A DNA stretch of 64,000 bases from Bacteroidota bacterium (GCA_018266875.1 JAFDZR010000005.1:50525-114524); one strand, 5' to 3'; numbered from the stretch's first letter, positions 44,316 to 52,983 are shown. Notes: generated by a model from the letters alone, not told the origin. Program-made: numbers and translations.

Positions 44316-46352
44316 ATGGATGAAAAAACTGAAAAGACCCCGAAAGAAGTAAGGTGGTTTAAAAAGATAAGAGGTTTTAAAAGATTTCTTCTTTTTACGG
44401 GAATTTATATAATGGCATTTTTAATTTTATTTTCCGCCGCAGCGGAATATACATCCAGACCTTCTTTTTGCCCGACATGCCATTATATGGAAACATTTTA
44501 TCAAAGCTGGAGAACATCTGCTCATAACAAAGTGGATTGCGTTGAATGTCATTTTGAGCCGGGAATATCAGGAACCGTCAGAGGGAAACTTAACGGACTG
44601 GTACAGATAGTAAATTATGTTTCATTATCTTATAAAAAGAGAAAACCATGGGCAGAAATTCCGGATAATACCTGTGCCAGGGCAGGCTGTCATGAAAGAC
44701 AATCACTGCAGGATTCAACTTATTTCTTCAAGGGAATTAATTTCAGTCATAAGAATCATCTAAAGGAATTAAAAAGGGGCAAAACCCTGAAATGCACAAG
44801 CTGCCATTCTCAGATAGTTCAGGGCAGTCACATGGAAGTAACCGAAAGCACATGTTTCACTTGTCACTTTAAAAAATCCGATGATCCTGAACATAAATTT
44901 GATAAACTCTCGGACTGTAAGACATGTCACAAACTCAATGAAATGTCAGAGGAACAAATGGCTAACATGAGATACAATCATGTTAATGTAGTAAAAAACA
45001 ATGTTGATTGTAACAGCTGTCATACAAATACTGTTGCGGGAAACGGAGATGTTGGTAAAGAGAGATGCTTCCAGTGCCACTTTGAAAACGACAGGCTTGA
45101 TAAATTTTCGGATACAAAGTTCATGCATGAAACACATATCTCAAAACACAGCATGAAATGTTTTGTATGTCATTCTCCGATTGAGCATAAAGTACAGAAC
45201 ATTGACCCTAACGCTCCTCCTGACTGCATGAGCTGCCATGAAAAAGCGCACATTCAGCAGGTAAATCTCTATACAGGTCAGAACGGAAAAGAAACTGAAA
45301 ACTCTCCGAGTATCATGTTCCTGAACGGTATCAACTGCAAAGGTTGTCACATATTTCATGAAAAGGACAGGCTTGATATAGAAACATCCACCGCCGGAAA
45401 TGCTTCATGCGAAAAATGTCATGGTCCCGGATACAACAATCTCGTTAAACAATGGGAAGAAAGTTCGAAGAAAAGACTGAGCATGATAAATTCGATTTTC
45501 AATACAGTAAGTTATCAGGTTAAATCTACTTCCAGCAATAAAAAAACTGAAGCCGAGAAATATCTTAATGACGCCAGCCATAATATAAACATAGTTGAGA
45601 TCGGCAAGAGTGTGCATAATGTTCAGTTTGCGGATCAGCTGTTAACGGGAAGCTACAACTTACTGGTAAAAGCTCTTACGGTGATAGGGTCTTCTTCAAA
45701 GCTGCCTGAATTCAAATCAAGTTCTGATTATATACCAAATGAATGTGTGAACTGTCATTCAGGGATTCAGGAGATAACAGTAAATAAGTTTGGATTGAGA
45801 TTTTCTCACAACCAGCATATTGTTCAGAATAAAGTTGCATGCGCCAAATGTCATTCGAATGCAAAGAAGCACGGAGAACTTGTCGTTACAAAAGAGAACT
45901 GTAATTCATGCCACCATTCGCGGGTCAATTCGGATGAGGACTGCGCAAAATGTCATAACTTTCAGAATCTTATTTACAGCGGAACATACATGAATAAATC
46001 CCAGCCGGATATTATGAAACAGGCGGGAGTCGGATGCATAGACTGTCATTCCGATGCAGTAAGAATAATCAAGCCGCAGGAAGATAAGATCTGTCTCAAA
46101 TGTCATGATGACTCATATGAAGCCATGGGAAAAGAATGGAAGACTGATGTGAATAAACTTGTCAGGGATCTTAACGGAGAAATTGAAAGAGTAAAAGGTA
46201 TTAATCTGAACAATGAACAGACCGATATGGTAAATGAAGCGAGAAAATTATCTGGTGACATTTCCTCGCGGCCGAGTATATATGTTCATAATTATGATCT
46301 GATAAGTTCACTGTTAAGCAATAAGATAAAAGAGCTGAAGAAAATAGAATAA
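44316..46352 (+). CDS. 18-haem NapC/NirT-type c-type cytochrome
   Basis: 678 residues. An N-terminal membrane anchor (about 26-46) leads into a NapC/NirT-like quinol-dehydrogenase segment (S-R-P-S-F-C-P-T-C-H-Y-M, then V-D-C-V-E-C-H-F-E-P-G). In total there are 17 C-x-x-C-H motifs and one C-x4-C-H (C-A-R-A-G-C-H), so up to 18 haems. The gap near residues 380-470 has no haem motif and may be a helical linker. It should accept electrons from quinol or from the cytochrome b and pass them into the periplasm. Confidence 0.9.
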   Translation: MDEKTEKTPKEVRWFKKIRGFKRFLLFTGIYIMAFLILFSAAAEYTSRPSFCPTCHYMETFYQSWRTSAHNKVDCVECHFEPGISGTVRGKLNGLVQIVNYVSLSYKKRKPWAEIPDNTCARAGCHERQSLQDSTYFFKGINFSHKNHLKELKRGKTLKCTSCHSQIVQGSHMEVTESTCFTCHFKKSDDPEHKFDKLSDCKTCHKLNEMSEEQMANMRYNHVNVVKNNVDCNSCHTNTVAGNGDVGKERCFQCHFENDRLDKFSDTKFMHETHISKHSMKCFVCHSPIEHKVQNIDPNAPPDCMSCHEKAHIQQVNLYTGQNGKETENSPSIMFLNGINCKGCHIFHEKDRLDIETSTAGNASCEKCHGPGYNNLVKQWEESSKKRLSMINSIFNTVSYQVKSTSSNKKTEAEKYLNDASHNINIVEIGKSVHNVQFADQLLTGSYNLLVKALTVIGSSSKLPEFKSSSDYIPNECVNCHSGIQEITVNKFGLRFSHNQHIVQNKVACAKCHSNAKKHGELVVTKENCNSCHHSRVNSDEDCAKCHNFQNLIYSGTYMNKSQPDIMKQAGVGCIDCHSDAVRIIKPQEDKICLKCHDDSYEAMGKEWKTDVNKLVRDLNGEIERVKGINLNNEQTDMVNEARKLSGDISSRPSIYVHNYDLISSLLSNKIKELKKIE

Positions 46353-46778
46353 CAGAGCGTTTAAAAATTCACAAAAGTGATTTTATAAATTTAATTTTCA
46401 TCAATTGAAATAACTTAAAGATAAAGGAATGGAAATATACGATGAAAAATTTGATGCCAATGAAATAAAAAAAGTGCTTATCACTATCAGAAACATTATG
46501 CATTATCCGAAAACTGAAAAATTTTCAGAAAATATAAAGAAAGGAATTGAAATACAGGAAAAAGCAATAATTGCCGGAGACGAAGCTGTCAAAGATTATT
46601 AATTCAGGCGTATTGGTCCGGTGATATCTACTTTTTTTATAACTATACTTGTAATTGTATTATTTGTAAAATTAGAGAAAATTGAAAAAGAGCAAAAGCA
46701 AATATAAATAAGCTTTAATTATTAAAAAATTTAAATTCACATTATCATTAACAAACATTAACCAAAAGGAAACCAATC
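46353..46778. other. Gap of 426 bp within the cytochrome operon
   Basis: It holds the interrupted small gene at 46429-46707 and, before the next gene, a ribosome-binding site (AAAGGA at about 46765). I see no terminator, so the operon may continue through it. Confidence 0.5.
46429..46707 (+). pseudogene. Small operon protein interrupted by an in-frame TAA
   Basis: A good ribosome-binding site (AAAGGA, 46424-46428) precedes ATG 46429. The frame reads 57 residues (M-E-I-Y-D-E-K-F ... A-V-K-D-Y), stops at TAA 46600-46602, then stays open in the same frame with F-R-R-I-G-P, one membrane helix (V-I-S-T-F-F-I-T-I-L-V-I-V-L-F) and an E/K-rich tail to TAA 46705-46707. The two halves look like one small protein, soluble first and then membrane-anchored. 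The stop may be a recent break, a base error or readthrough. If it is genuine, a 57-residue protein and perhaps a 28-residue membrane peptide (GTG 46621) could still be made. Confidence 0.55.
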
Positions 46779-47348
46779 ATGAAAAGCAAAATGAAAATTC
46801 AGTTACCTGTAATACTGTTGCTGGGATTTTTTGTGTTTGCGGCGTCACAGTTTCAGACAGATGCCGGAGCCGGAGATTTCAAGTATGTAGGAGTAGACAA
46901 ATGTGCAGGAGCTTGCCATAAAGGTGAATCCAAAGGAAATCAGCTTGAGATCTGGAAGGATTCAAAGCATGCTCAGGCATACAACACTCTTTTATCGGCA
47001 GTTTCCGACAGTATCGCAAAAGCATGGGGGTCAGGAACATCAGCTGCAGAAACACCTCAGTGTCTGAAATGCCATGTGCTGGGTAAAGACATTGTCGAAT
47101 CAGAATTAACAGAAACGTTTGACAAAACTCAGGGAGTGCAGTGCGAGACCTGTCACGGAGCCGGTTCAGAATACAAAAAGCTCTCAATCATGAAAGACAA
47201 AAATGCAGCTATTGAAAACGGTTTGATAATCCCGCCGGATAATGAAGCATTCTGCAAGGGATGTCATAATTCAGAGAGCCCGTTTTACAAAGAATTCAAT
47301 TATGAAGAAAACTGGGCAAAGATAAAGCACCCGGCACCTGAAAAATAA
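46779..47348 (+). CDS. Tetrahaem cytochrome c (cytochrome c554 family)
   Basis: 189 residues: signal peptide (about 1-28), then four haem motifs: one C-x3-C-H (C-A-G-A-C-H) and three C-x-x-C-H. V-G-V-D-K-C, E-I-W-K-D-S-K-H-A-Q-A-Y and V-Q-C-E-T-C-H-G-A-G-S-E-Y match the cytochrome c554 family. It is a small soluble periplasmic shuttle. The next gene is a paralogue whose start overlaps its stop. Confidence 0.88.
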   Translation: MKSKMKIQLPVILLLGFFVFAASQFQTDAGAGDFKYVGVDKCAGACHKGESKGNQLEIWKDSKHAQAYNTLLSAVSDSIAKAWGSGTSAAETPQCLKCHVLGKDIVESELTETFDKTQGVQCETCHGAGSEYKKLSIMKDKNAAIENGLIIPPDNEAFCKGCHNSESPFYKEFNYEENWAKIKHPAPEK

Positions 47349-47904
47349 TAAAGTTCTGTTTATAATTTTGTCTGCAGGAATATTGATTCTAATGTTGAAT
47401 GCGGTACCTGATATTTCTCAGACAAAATATAAATATGTTGGTGTGAACACTTGTACAGGTGTCTGCCATAATTCCGAGTCACAGGGTGATCAGTATATAA
47501 TCTGGAAAGAGTCAGCTCATTCCAAAGCGTATAAAACCCTGCAGACTATTCAGGCAGACAGTATAGCTTCATCAAAAGGTTTTACTTCTCCGGCATCAGA
47601 AACACCGGAATGTGTCCGTTGTCATACAATCGGGAAAATTCCCGACGAAAGTGAATTTCAGGCATCATTTGATATTACACAGGGAGTGCAGTGCGAATCC
47701 TGTCACGGTCCGGGATCCGGATACAAGTCCGGGAGTATCATGCGGGACAAAGATAAAGCTGTGAAAAACGGACTTATTTTACATACAGAAAAGAGAAAGT
47801 TTTGTATAACGTGTCATAACTCAGAAAGCCCAACTTATTTTGAATTTAATTATGAGCCGATGTGGGAAATGATAGCTCATTCAAAACCAAAAGAAAGTGA
47901 ATAG
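47338..47904 (+). CDS. Tetrahaem cytochrome c (cytochrome c554 family), paralogue; probable CTG start
   Basis: 188 residues from CTG 47338. Haem motifs are one C-x3-C-H (C-T-G-V-C-H) and three C-x-x-C-H, in the same order as the gene before it. No ATG or GTG gives a signal peptide. TTG at 47368 loses the positively charged part. CTG at 47338 gives (M)-K-N-N-K-V-L-F-I-I-L-S-A-G-I-L, a normal export signal, and restores a length almost equal to its paralogue (189). The overlap with the previous stop is 11 nt in the sequence CTGAAAAATAA, the same form (NTGAAAAATAA) as at 41556. The start remains an inference. Confidence 0.85.
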   Translation: MKNNKVLFIILSAGILILMLNAVPDISQTKYKYVGVNTCTGVCHNSESQGDQYIIWKESAHSKAYKTLQTIQADSIASSKGFTSPASETPECVRCHTIGKIPDESEFQASFDITQGVQCESCHGPGSGYKSGSIMRDKDKAVKNGLILHTEKRKFCITCHNSESPTYFEFNYEPMWEMIAHSKPKESE

Positions 47905-47913
47905 GAAAATAAC

Positions 47914-49215
47914 ATGAAAAATTACTACTCTTTAAAAGCTCTGTTAACAGTGTTGATATTTTTTACAACAATATCAATTTATGGCCAGTCGCTTAATCTC
48001 AGATTCAGCACGCAGGTTTACAGCTGGCAAAGGGCTGACAGCATAGCCGGTGATTCAAAAACCTCACATCTGAGAAGTTACCAGAATCTCCTGATTGATG
48101 TGTCACAGAACAAATGGAGTCTGAATACTTTGATTCAAACGGATGCGGATCTTCTGAATAAAATCGGGGACGGATTCAATTACAGATTCTATAACCTGTT
48201 TATAAAAGGCTCAAATCTATTTAATGTCCTTGATGTAAAATTAGGAAGACAATATTTGTTTGCAGGTGTCGGATCCGGAGCGATGGACGGACTTTATTTG
48301 AAACTTAAAGCCGGGAAGAATAAGGAATATCAGTTCACAGCATACGGCGGTTCGATCGCTAGACTGGACTATGAAATAAAGGGATACGCACCTTTCAGTG
48401 AAAACAGTGTATTTGGCGGAAACTTTTATTATTACGGGGTCAGGGATCTCATGGCAAATCTCAGTTATGTAAACCGGCATAAAAAACCCGAACCGTATAC
48501 TGCAATAAGATTTGACAGTTTATATAATCCTTATCAGACTGAGATAAATATTGATTCGCCTGCTGATCAGCTTCTGGGGCTGGATATTAATTACAATTAT
48601 CTTAAGAAATATTATTTCTTTTCCAAAGTCTATTATGACATTAACAACAGGAAATTATACAGAGGCGAGATAAATGCTAACATACCCTTGAATGAAGCAT
48701 TAAGATTTACAGGGTTTTATTCATACCGTCAGCCGCAGATCAGATATAATAGTATATTCAGTACATTTGCGCAATCTGAAAATCAGGAAGCGGGAGGAGG
48801 AATTGATTATACGTTTAAGAACGGAATAAATATTTACGGTAAAATATCCGATGTAATTTATACTGATGATAATTCTCTTAAATTTCTAATTGGTTTCAGT
48901 CATCCTTCCTACGGACTTGCATATACTCATTACTCGGGTTACAGCGGAGAATCGAACGGATTTAACGGGTATTTTTACAGGCAGATAGTAAAGGAAAAAC
49001 TTTCTGTAAACCTCGGCTTAAATTATTCCAGTTACAGATTAGGAGATTATTCAACTGATAAGGAAAATGCATTCAGCGGATTACTGGGATTAACATTCAG
49101 ACCGGTCCCTCAGTTCAGTGTTGACGCACAGGGACAATTCATCACTAACAGAATATATAAAACAGATACCAGATTTTTATTAGGAATAAATTACTGGTTG
49201 TTTACTAAATTTTAA
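47914..49215 (+). CDS. Outer-membrane beta-barrel protein of the cytochrome cluster
   Basis: 433 residues: signal peptide (about 1-24), then alternating aromatic-rich beta strands (for example L-F-N-V-L-D-V-K-L-G-R-Q-Y and Y-F-F-S-K-V-Y-Y-D) and a C-terminal phenylalanine (W-L-F-T-K-F). No haem motif. It is the size of the porins that thread cytochromes through the outer membrane in Geobacter porin-cytochrome complexes, but I cannot show homology by eye. It lies 9 nt after a tetrahaem cytochrome and 10 nt before a 14-haem cytochrome, which supports such a role. Confidence 0.75.
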   Translation: MKNYYSLKALLTVLIFFTTISIYGQSLNLRFSTQVYSWQRADSIAGDSKTSHLRSYQNLLIDVSQNKWSLNTLIQTDADLLNKIGDGFNYRFYNLFIKGSNLFNVLDVKLGRQYLFAGVGSGAMDGLYLKLKAGKNKEYQFTAYGGSIARLDYEIKGYAPFSENSVFGGNFYYYGVRDLMANLSYVNRHKKPEPYTAIRFDSLYNPYQTEINIDSPADQLLGLDINYNYLKKYYFFSKVYYDINNRKLYRGEINANIPLNEALRFTGFYSYRQPQIRYNSIFSTFAQSENQEAGGGIDYTFKNGINIYGKISDVIYTDDNSLKFLIGFSHPSYGLAYTHYSGYSGESNGFNGYFYRQIVKEKLSVNLGLNYSSYRLGDYSTDKENAFSGLLGLTFRPVPQFSVDAQGQFITNRIYKTDTRFLLGINYWLFTKF

Positions 49216-49225
49216 ACACACGAAA

Positions 49226-50482
49226 ATGAGAATGAAATTTACCAAATATTATCTGCTGTTCCTGTCGGGACTTGTAATATTTCTTTCAACCACTGCATAT
49301 CTGACAAGGGATGAATTAGGAATGAAGAAAGTGTATGACCTATTCAGCGCCGGGCAAAGCTATGATAACAGCAAGATCATAAAATTCGATCACAGACTGC
49401 ACACGCAGGATGCTGAAATAAAATGTCAGGACTGTCATACAGCGGTAATGAATTCTGTTTCTTCCAAAGACAACCTTAATCCAAAGAAGGAAGTCTGTGC
49501 CGGATGCCACGATGTAAATGATAAAAAGGAATGCGGACTTTGTCATTATGACAATGTTTATAAAAAGCTTAGAGCGTCGGTCAATGAACTGAATTTTTCA
49601 CACAAACAGCATGTAGCACAGAAGCAGTGTACGGACTGTCACAAAGATCTCGACAAAGTAAAGTTTTCAAAAGAAAGCGCTCAGGTACTTCCGGTAATGG
49701 AGACCTGTTACAGCTGTCATAATAATCAGACAGCATCAAATGCATGTGAAGCCTGTCATACAAATCTCAGCAATATTAAACCGAAGGATCATCTTAAATC
49801 AAATTTTCTTAATGAACACACTTCCTCTGCTGGGTTCAGTGAAAAGAACAACTGTATGATGTGCCACAGCGATAATTTCTGCCAGGCTTGTCACAGTCCT
49901 TTAAAGTATTCAGGAAACAATACAAAAGAGGATTTTTACGCTCCTTATTATACAAAGGAAACAGCAACCAGAACCGACAGGGAAGCTCTTCAGAAACTTA
50001 CGACTGCACATACATTGAATTACAAATTCACACACGGACTGGATGCCAATCAGAAATCCTTTGAATGCAAGACATGTCATGATCCGGTTGAATTCTGCGC
50101 ATCCTGTCATGAGAACAGAGGGGATTTGTTAACTGGAATATCTCCAAAGAGTCACACACAGCCGAATTTTACAACAATCGGAGTAAATACCGGCGGTGGT
50201 CTTCATGCGGAGCTTGCAAAGAAGGATATTGAGGCCTGTCAGTCCTGCCATGATGTGCAGGGCAGTGATCCGGTTTGTATCCGCTGTCATTATGATAACG
50301 ATGGTGTGAAAGGAACTAATCCAAAGACACATGAAAGCGGATTTCTGAGAGATGAAAAAGGAATATGGCATGATTCAAAAGGAGCAGTATGCTATACATG
50401 TCACGTAGATCCGAATGCAAGACCCGACGGTACACCGGGAATTGGATTCTGCGGATATTGTCACGGAATGGAAAACAGATAA
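49226..50482 (+). CDS. 14-haem c-type cytochrome
   Basis: 418 residues with an N-terminal signal sequence or anchor (about 7-26). There are 14 C-x-x-C-H motifs, none of other spacing, and many F-x-H-x-x-H histidines that suit bis-His ligation (for example F-S-H-K-Q-H). It should form a periplasmic wire, perhaps plugged into the barrel encoded just upstream. The spacing to the neighbours (10 and 45 nt) supports one transcript. Confidence 0.9.
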   Translation: MRMKFTKYYLLFLSGLVIFLSTTAYLTRDELGMKKVYDLFSAGQSYDNSKIIKFDHRLHTQDAEIKCQDCHTAVMNSVSSKDNLNPKKEVCAGCHDVNDKKECGLCHYDNVYKKLRASVNELNFSHKQHVAQKQCTDCHKDLDKVKFSKESAQVLPVMETCYSCHNNQTASNACEACHTNLSNIKPKDHLKSNFLNEHTSSAGFSEKNNCMMCHSDNFCQACHSPLKYSGNNTKEDFYAPYYTKETATRTDREALQKLTTAHTLNYKFTHGLDANQKSFECKTCHDPVEFCASCHENRGDLLTGISPKSHTQPNFTTIGVNTGGGLHAELAKKDIEACQSCHDVQGSDPVCIRCHYDNDGVKGTNPKTHESGFLRDEKGIWHDSKGAVCYTCHVDPNARPDGTPGIGFCGYCHGMENR

Positions 50483-50527
50483 AAGTTTATCTTTTTATTT
50501 TTCTGATAGAATTTTAAAAACAATTAT

Positions 50528-51403
50528 ATGAAAAAGCTTAAAATTTTTTACCTCTCATTTTTTACTGTTTTATTTTTTGCAGTGATATATAACGGATGCA
50601 GTGAAACAGAAAATAATCTGGTAAATGCTCCTGATATAGCAACTCATCCTGACGGCTGGGCTGATCAGAGTTCAGTAAATTTCCACGGTAAATACATCAA
50701 TGATAACAAGCAGTGGAATCTAAAAGTCTGTCAGAGCTGCCACGGAAAAGACTATTCAGGCGGAAATACAGGTTCAAGCTGTTTAACATGTCATACATCT
50801 TCAGGCGGACCACAGAACTGCCGTTTATGTCACGGGGGAACTTCAGGGCATGCATACCCTCCGAAGGCATTAAACGGGGAGACAAGTGTGAGTTATATAG
50901 GAGTTGGAGTTCATACTTATCATCTTGATTCAACGAAATATTCAGCTAAAGTAGCCTGCGGCGAATGCCACACTCCTTTCAGCGGAGGTTTCAGCGATCC
51001 GAATCACATTGGAAATAATCCTGACGGAATGGGAGATATAAATTTCGGATCTCTTGCAAAGACGCCAACTACTTTCAAAGGCGGCGGAATAAATCCGGAT
51101 CCTGTATGGGACAGGAATACTGCAACGTGTTCAGGATCCTATTGTCACGGTAATTTCCGAGACGGAAATACGGAAGCAGCTCCTGTCTGGACTGACAGAA
51201 ACAGCGTAAAGTGCGGTACATGTCACGGAGATCCGGTAACGGGAAATCCAAATCCGCTGCCGAATGGGAATTTTTTCCACCCGCATTATCCTAATTACAC
51301 AATAGACATATGTTATCAGTGTCACGGTTCAGTAATTGATGCATCGGGGAATATTATAAATAAGGACAAGCATGTAAACGGTGAAGTGAATTTTAATAAC
51401 TGA
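50528..51403 (+). CDS. 7-haem outer-membrane lipoprotein cytochrome (CxxxxCH/CxxCH family)
   Basis: 291 residues. The signal peptide ends in a lipobox (I-Y-N-G-C, C24). There are six C-x-x-C-H motifs and one C-x4-C-H (C-S-G-S-Y-C-H) followed about 20 residues later by C-G-T-C-H-G-D-P; this pair is the hallmark of the Geobacter-type GSu_C4xC__C2xCH domain. Seven haems are possible. As a lipoprotein and the last gene of the operon, it may be the surface-facing end of the conduit. A strong terminator follows. Confidence 0.88.
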   Translation: MKKLKIFYLSFFTVLFFAVIYNGCSETENNLVNAPDIATHPDGWADQSSVNFHGKYINDNKQWNLKVCQSCHGKDYSGGNTGSSCLTCHTSSGGPQNCRLCHGGTSGHAYPPKALNGETSVSYIGVGVHTYHLDSTKYSAKVACGECHTPFSGGFSDPNHIGNNPDGMGDINFGSLAKTPTTFKGGGINPDPVWDRNTATCSGSYCHGNFRDGNTEAAPVWTDRNSVKCGTCHGDPVTGNPNPLPNGNFFHPHYPNYTIDICYQCHGSVIDASGNIINKDKHVNGEVNFNN

Positions 51404-51450
51404 TTTTAATAAGAATGTAAAAAGAGGATTTCAGGATTAATTTTATTGGA

Positions 51451-51495
51451 GTCGGGGGAGAAACAGTTTAAACCGTTTCTCCCCCGGACTTTTTA
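51451..51495 (+). terminator. Strong terminator of the cytochrome operon
   Basis: The long hairpin has arms GTCGGGGGAGAAAC and GTTTCTCCCCCGGAC around an AT-rich palindrome and is followed by TTTTT. The inner 20 bp (51460-51479) reappear in inverted form at 51590-51609. Confidence 0.85.
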
Positions 51496-51589
51496 TTAAG
51501 GATTACATTTTTTTTATAAGTAGATTTTCTGTATATGTTATATGAAACGACTTTATCAAATAACATATTCTGGTGATAAAGCAGATCCG

Positions 51590-51609
51590 GAAACGGTTTA
51601 AACTGTTTC
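51590..51609. repeat. Inverted copy of the terminator core
   Basis: GAAACGGTTTAAACTGTTTC is the exact reverse complement of 51460-51479 in the upstream terminator, 110 bp away. It overlaps the last codons and stop of the tail-tube gene. Confidence 0.8.
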
Positions 51610-52029
51610 TACACTCAGCCCCTCATGAGCAAGCTCCAGTATCTCCATCGCTATTTCACTCGTATTCGCCTCAAGCACCGGTCCGGAATACTTAACCGGA
51701 AATGAATTTTTTACTTTCCATACAACAACAGGTGAATGATCTTCATTTAGTAATTTAATTGTTATATCCCTCCTTTCAACTGTCCCCAGCTTTTTTGTAT
51801 TTATCCATTCAAAGAATTCGTTATCGTTTCTTCTTATTGGTCTTTTCAGTACAATATTACTGTATGAAATTAATCCCGGGATCTTTGATGAGGTTTCTGA
51901 AGGATTTACTCCCTCTCTGTAGTTTATTACGTCAATGTTAATATCAAGTCCCGATACTTCTGTAAAACCGGTTCTGGATCCTCCCCAGTCTACCTGAAAA
52001 TGATATGACGGACATTCAAAAAGTGACAT
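51598..52029 (-). CDS. Phage tail tube-like protein (gp19/eCIS tube family), orphan
   Basis: 143 residues from the ATG at 52029 (M-S-L-F-E-C-P-S-Y-H-F-Q-V); a longer frame to 52074 adds a poor leader. It fits the T4 gp19-like tube family used in contractile tails and extracellular injection systems: F-Q-V-D-W, F-T-E-V-S-G-L, Y-R-E-G, L-K-R-P-x4-D-N-E-F-F-E-W-I-N, and R-D-I-T-I-K-L-L-N-E. No sheath, baseplate, spike or ATPase gene is in the window, so it is either a relic or works with a system encoded elsewhere. Its stop codon lies in an inverted repeat shared with the neighbouring terminator. Confidence 0.85.
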   Translation of the reverse strand: MSLFECPSYHFQVDWGGSRTGFTEVSGLDINIDVINYREGVNPSETSSKIPGLISYSNIVLKRPIRRNDNEFFEWINTKKLGTVERRDITIKLLNEDHSPVVVWKVKNSFPVKYSGPVLEANTSEIAMEILELAHEGLSVETV

Positions 52030-52120
52030 GATTATTAAATTTAAATTGTAAAAAATATTGCCTTTGAATAACATTTAATGACAATGTTAAAAATTTTTTT
52101 TCTTCAAAACACTTGTTGGT

Positions 52121-52927
52121 TCAGTCCCCGGTAAGCTCAGGTCTGTATTCAAAATGCATTGTATCATAATGATACCATTTGCCTCCCCAGATGAATCCAT
52201 GCTTTTCAAATATCTCCGCAATTTCAACAGGTATCCTGTTTGTGTAAATTACATTGCTGTTCCATTTCCAGTAGTCGGAATATTTTGTATTGATATCTAT
52301 AGCTGTTCCGAATGAATGGTTGCTTAATCTGTCAGTGCCTGCGATGTTTCTCCATACAAATGTCCCCCCAATGTTCCTAAAATATTTCTGAAACTCTGTC
52401 GGAAGTCCGGACAATTCTTCTGAAACTTTTGCCAGACTGTCTGCAGCTCCGTTTATACTGCTGAATTCAATCATAGAACCATCTGCCCATTTGACTTTAA
52501 CCAGATTTCTTTTTACTTCAGAAGAACTATTTCCGTACATCTTTAAAAAAAACGGTTCATATCTTATCCTTCCCGGTTCATAATCTTTAGCCGGAGGTTC
52601 TTCCCAGTTACTTCCTTTTACATATTTCTGTGACATCATGTCTTCAATATCCGGATTGTCCAGCTTCTCATCATGCGTCTTGTCCTTTATTCCGTCTTCA
52701 TATATCATTACTGTGCCGTCCTTCCAGTAAAGATTATTCTCATCTGCATGATCAAGGAATTCCGGATATGCGTTTAGTAATTTCTGCAGACCCGCGGGAA
52801 TTGATTTACCGCTGCTGTCAGCCCTTTCCAGATGAACTGTTGTATGCTCTTTTGATTTATCACTGCATTTTACATATCCTGTGATGAAGAAAAATAAAAG
52901 TGGAATTATGATAATTCTTTTTCCCAT
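52121..52927 (-). CDS. Exported M15-family (VanY/D,D-carboxypeptidase-like) peptidase
   Basis: 268 residues with a signal peptide (about 1-21). The C-terminal domain has the M15 zinc pattern S-N-H-S-F-G-T-A-I-D (H204, D211) and W-Y-H-Y-D-T-M-H (D255, H258). It should trim peptidoglycan peptides in the periplasm. The N-terminal 110 residues have no recognised domain. C21 is not in a proper lipobox (Y-V-K-C), so lipid anchoring is unclear. Confidence 0.85.
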   Translation of the reverse strand: MGKRIIIIPLLFFFITGYVKCSDKSKEHTTVHLERADSSGKSIPAGLQKLLNAYPEFLDHADENNLYWKDGTVMIYEDGIKDKTHDEKLDNPDIEDMMSQKYVKGSNWEEPPAKDYEPGRIRYEPFFLKMYGNSSSEVKRNLVKVKWADGSMIEFSSINGAADSLAKVSEELSGLPTEFQKYFRNIGGTFVWRNIAGTDRLSNHSFGTAIDINTKYSDYWKWNSNVIYTNRIPVEIAEIFEKHGFIWGGKWYHYDTMHFEYRPELTGD

Positions 52928-52983
52928 ATACTTCTTATTAAATCTGTTTTGTCAGGTTAATTTTGTACTGTTTCAATTAAATT

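Noticed and set aside
46600..46602. Stop codon as selenocysteine or pyrrolysine insertion
   Set aside because: The codon is TAA, which neither system uses. At 34259 the codon is TAG, but no pyrrolysine genes are seen.
41556..51403. Cytochromes as nitrite reductase (NrfA) or hydroxylamine oxidoreductase
   Set aside because: No C-x-x-C-K active-site motif and no HAO-type tyrosine pattern; the haem counts also differ.
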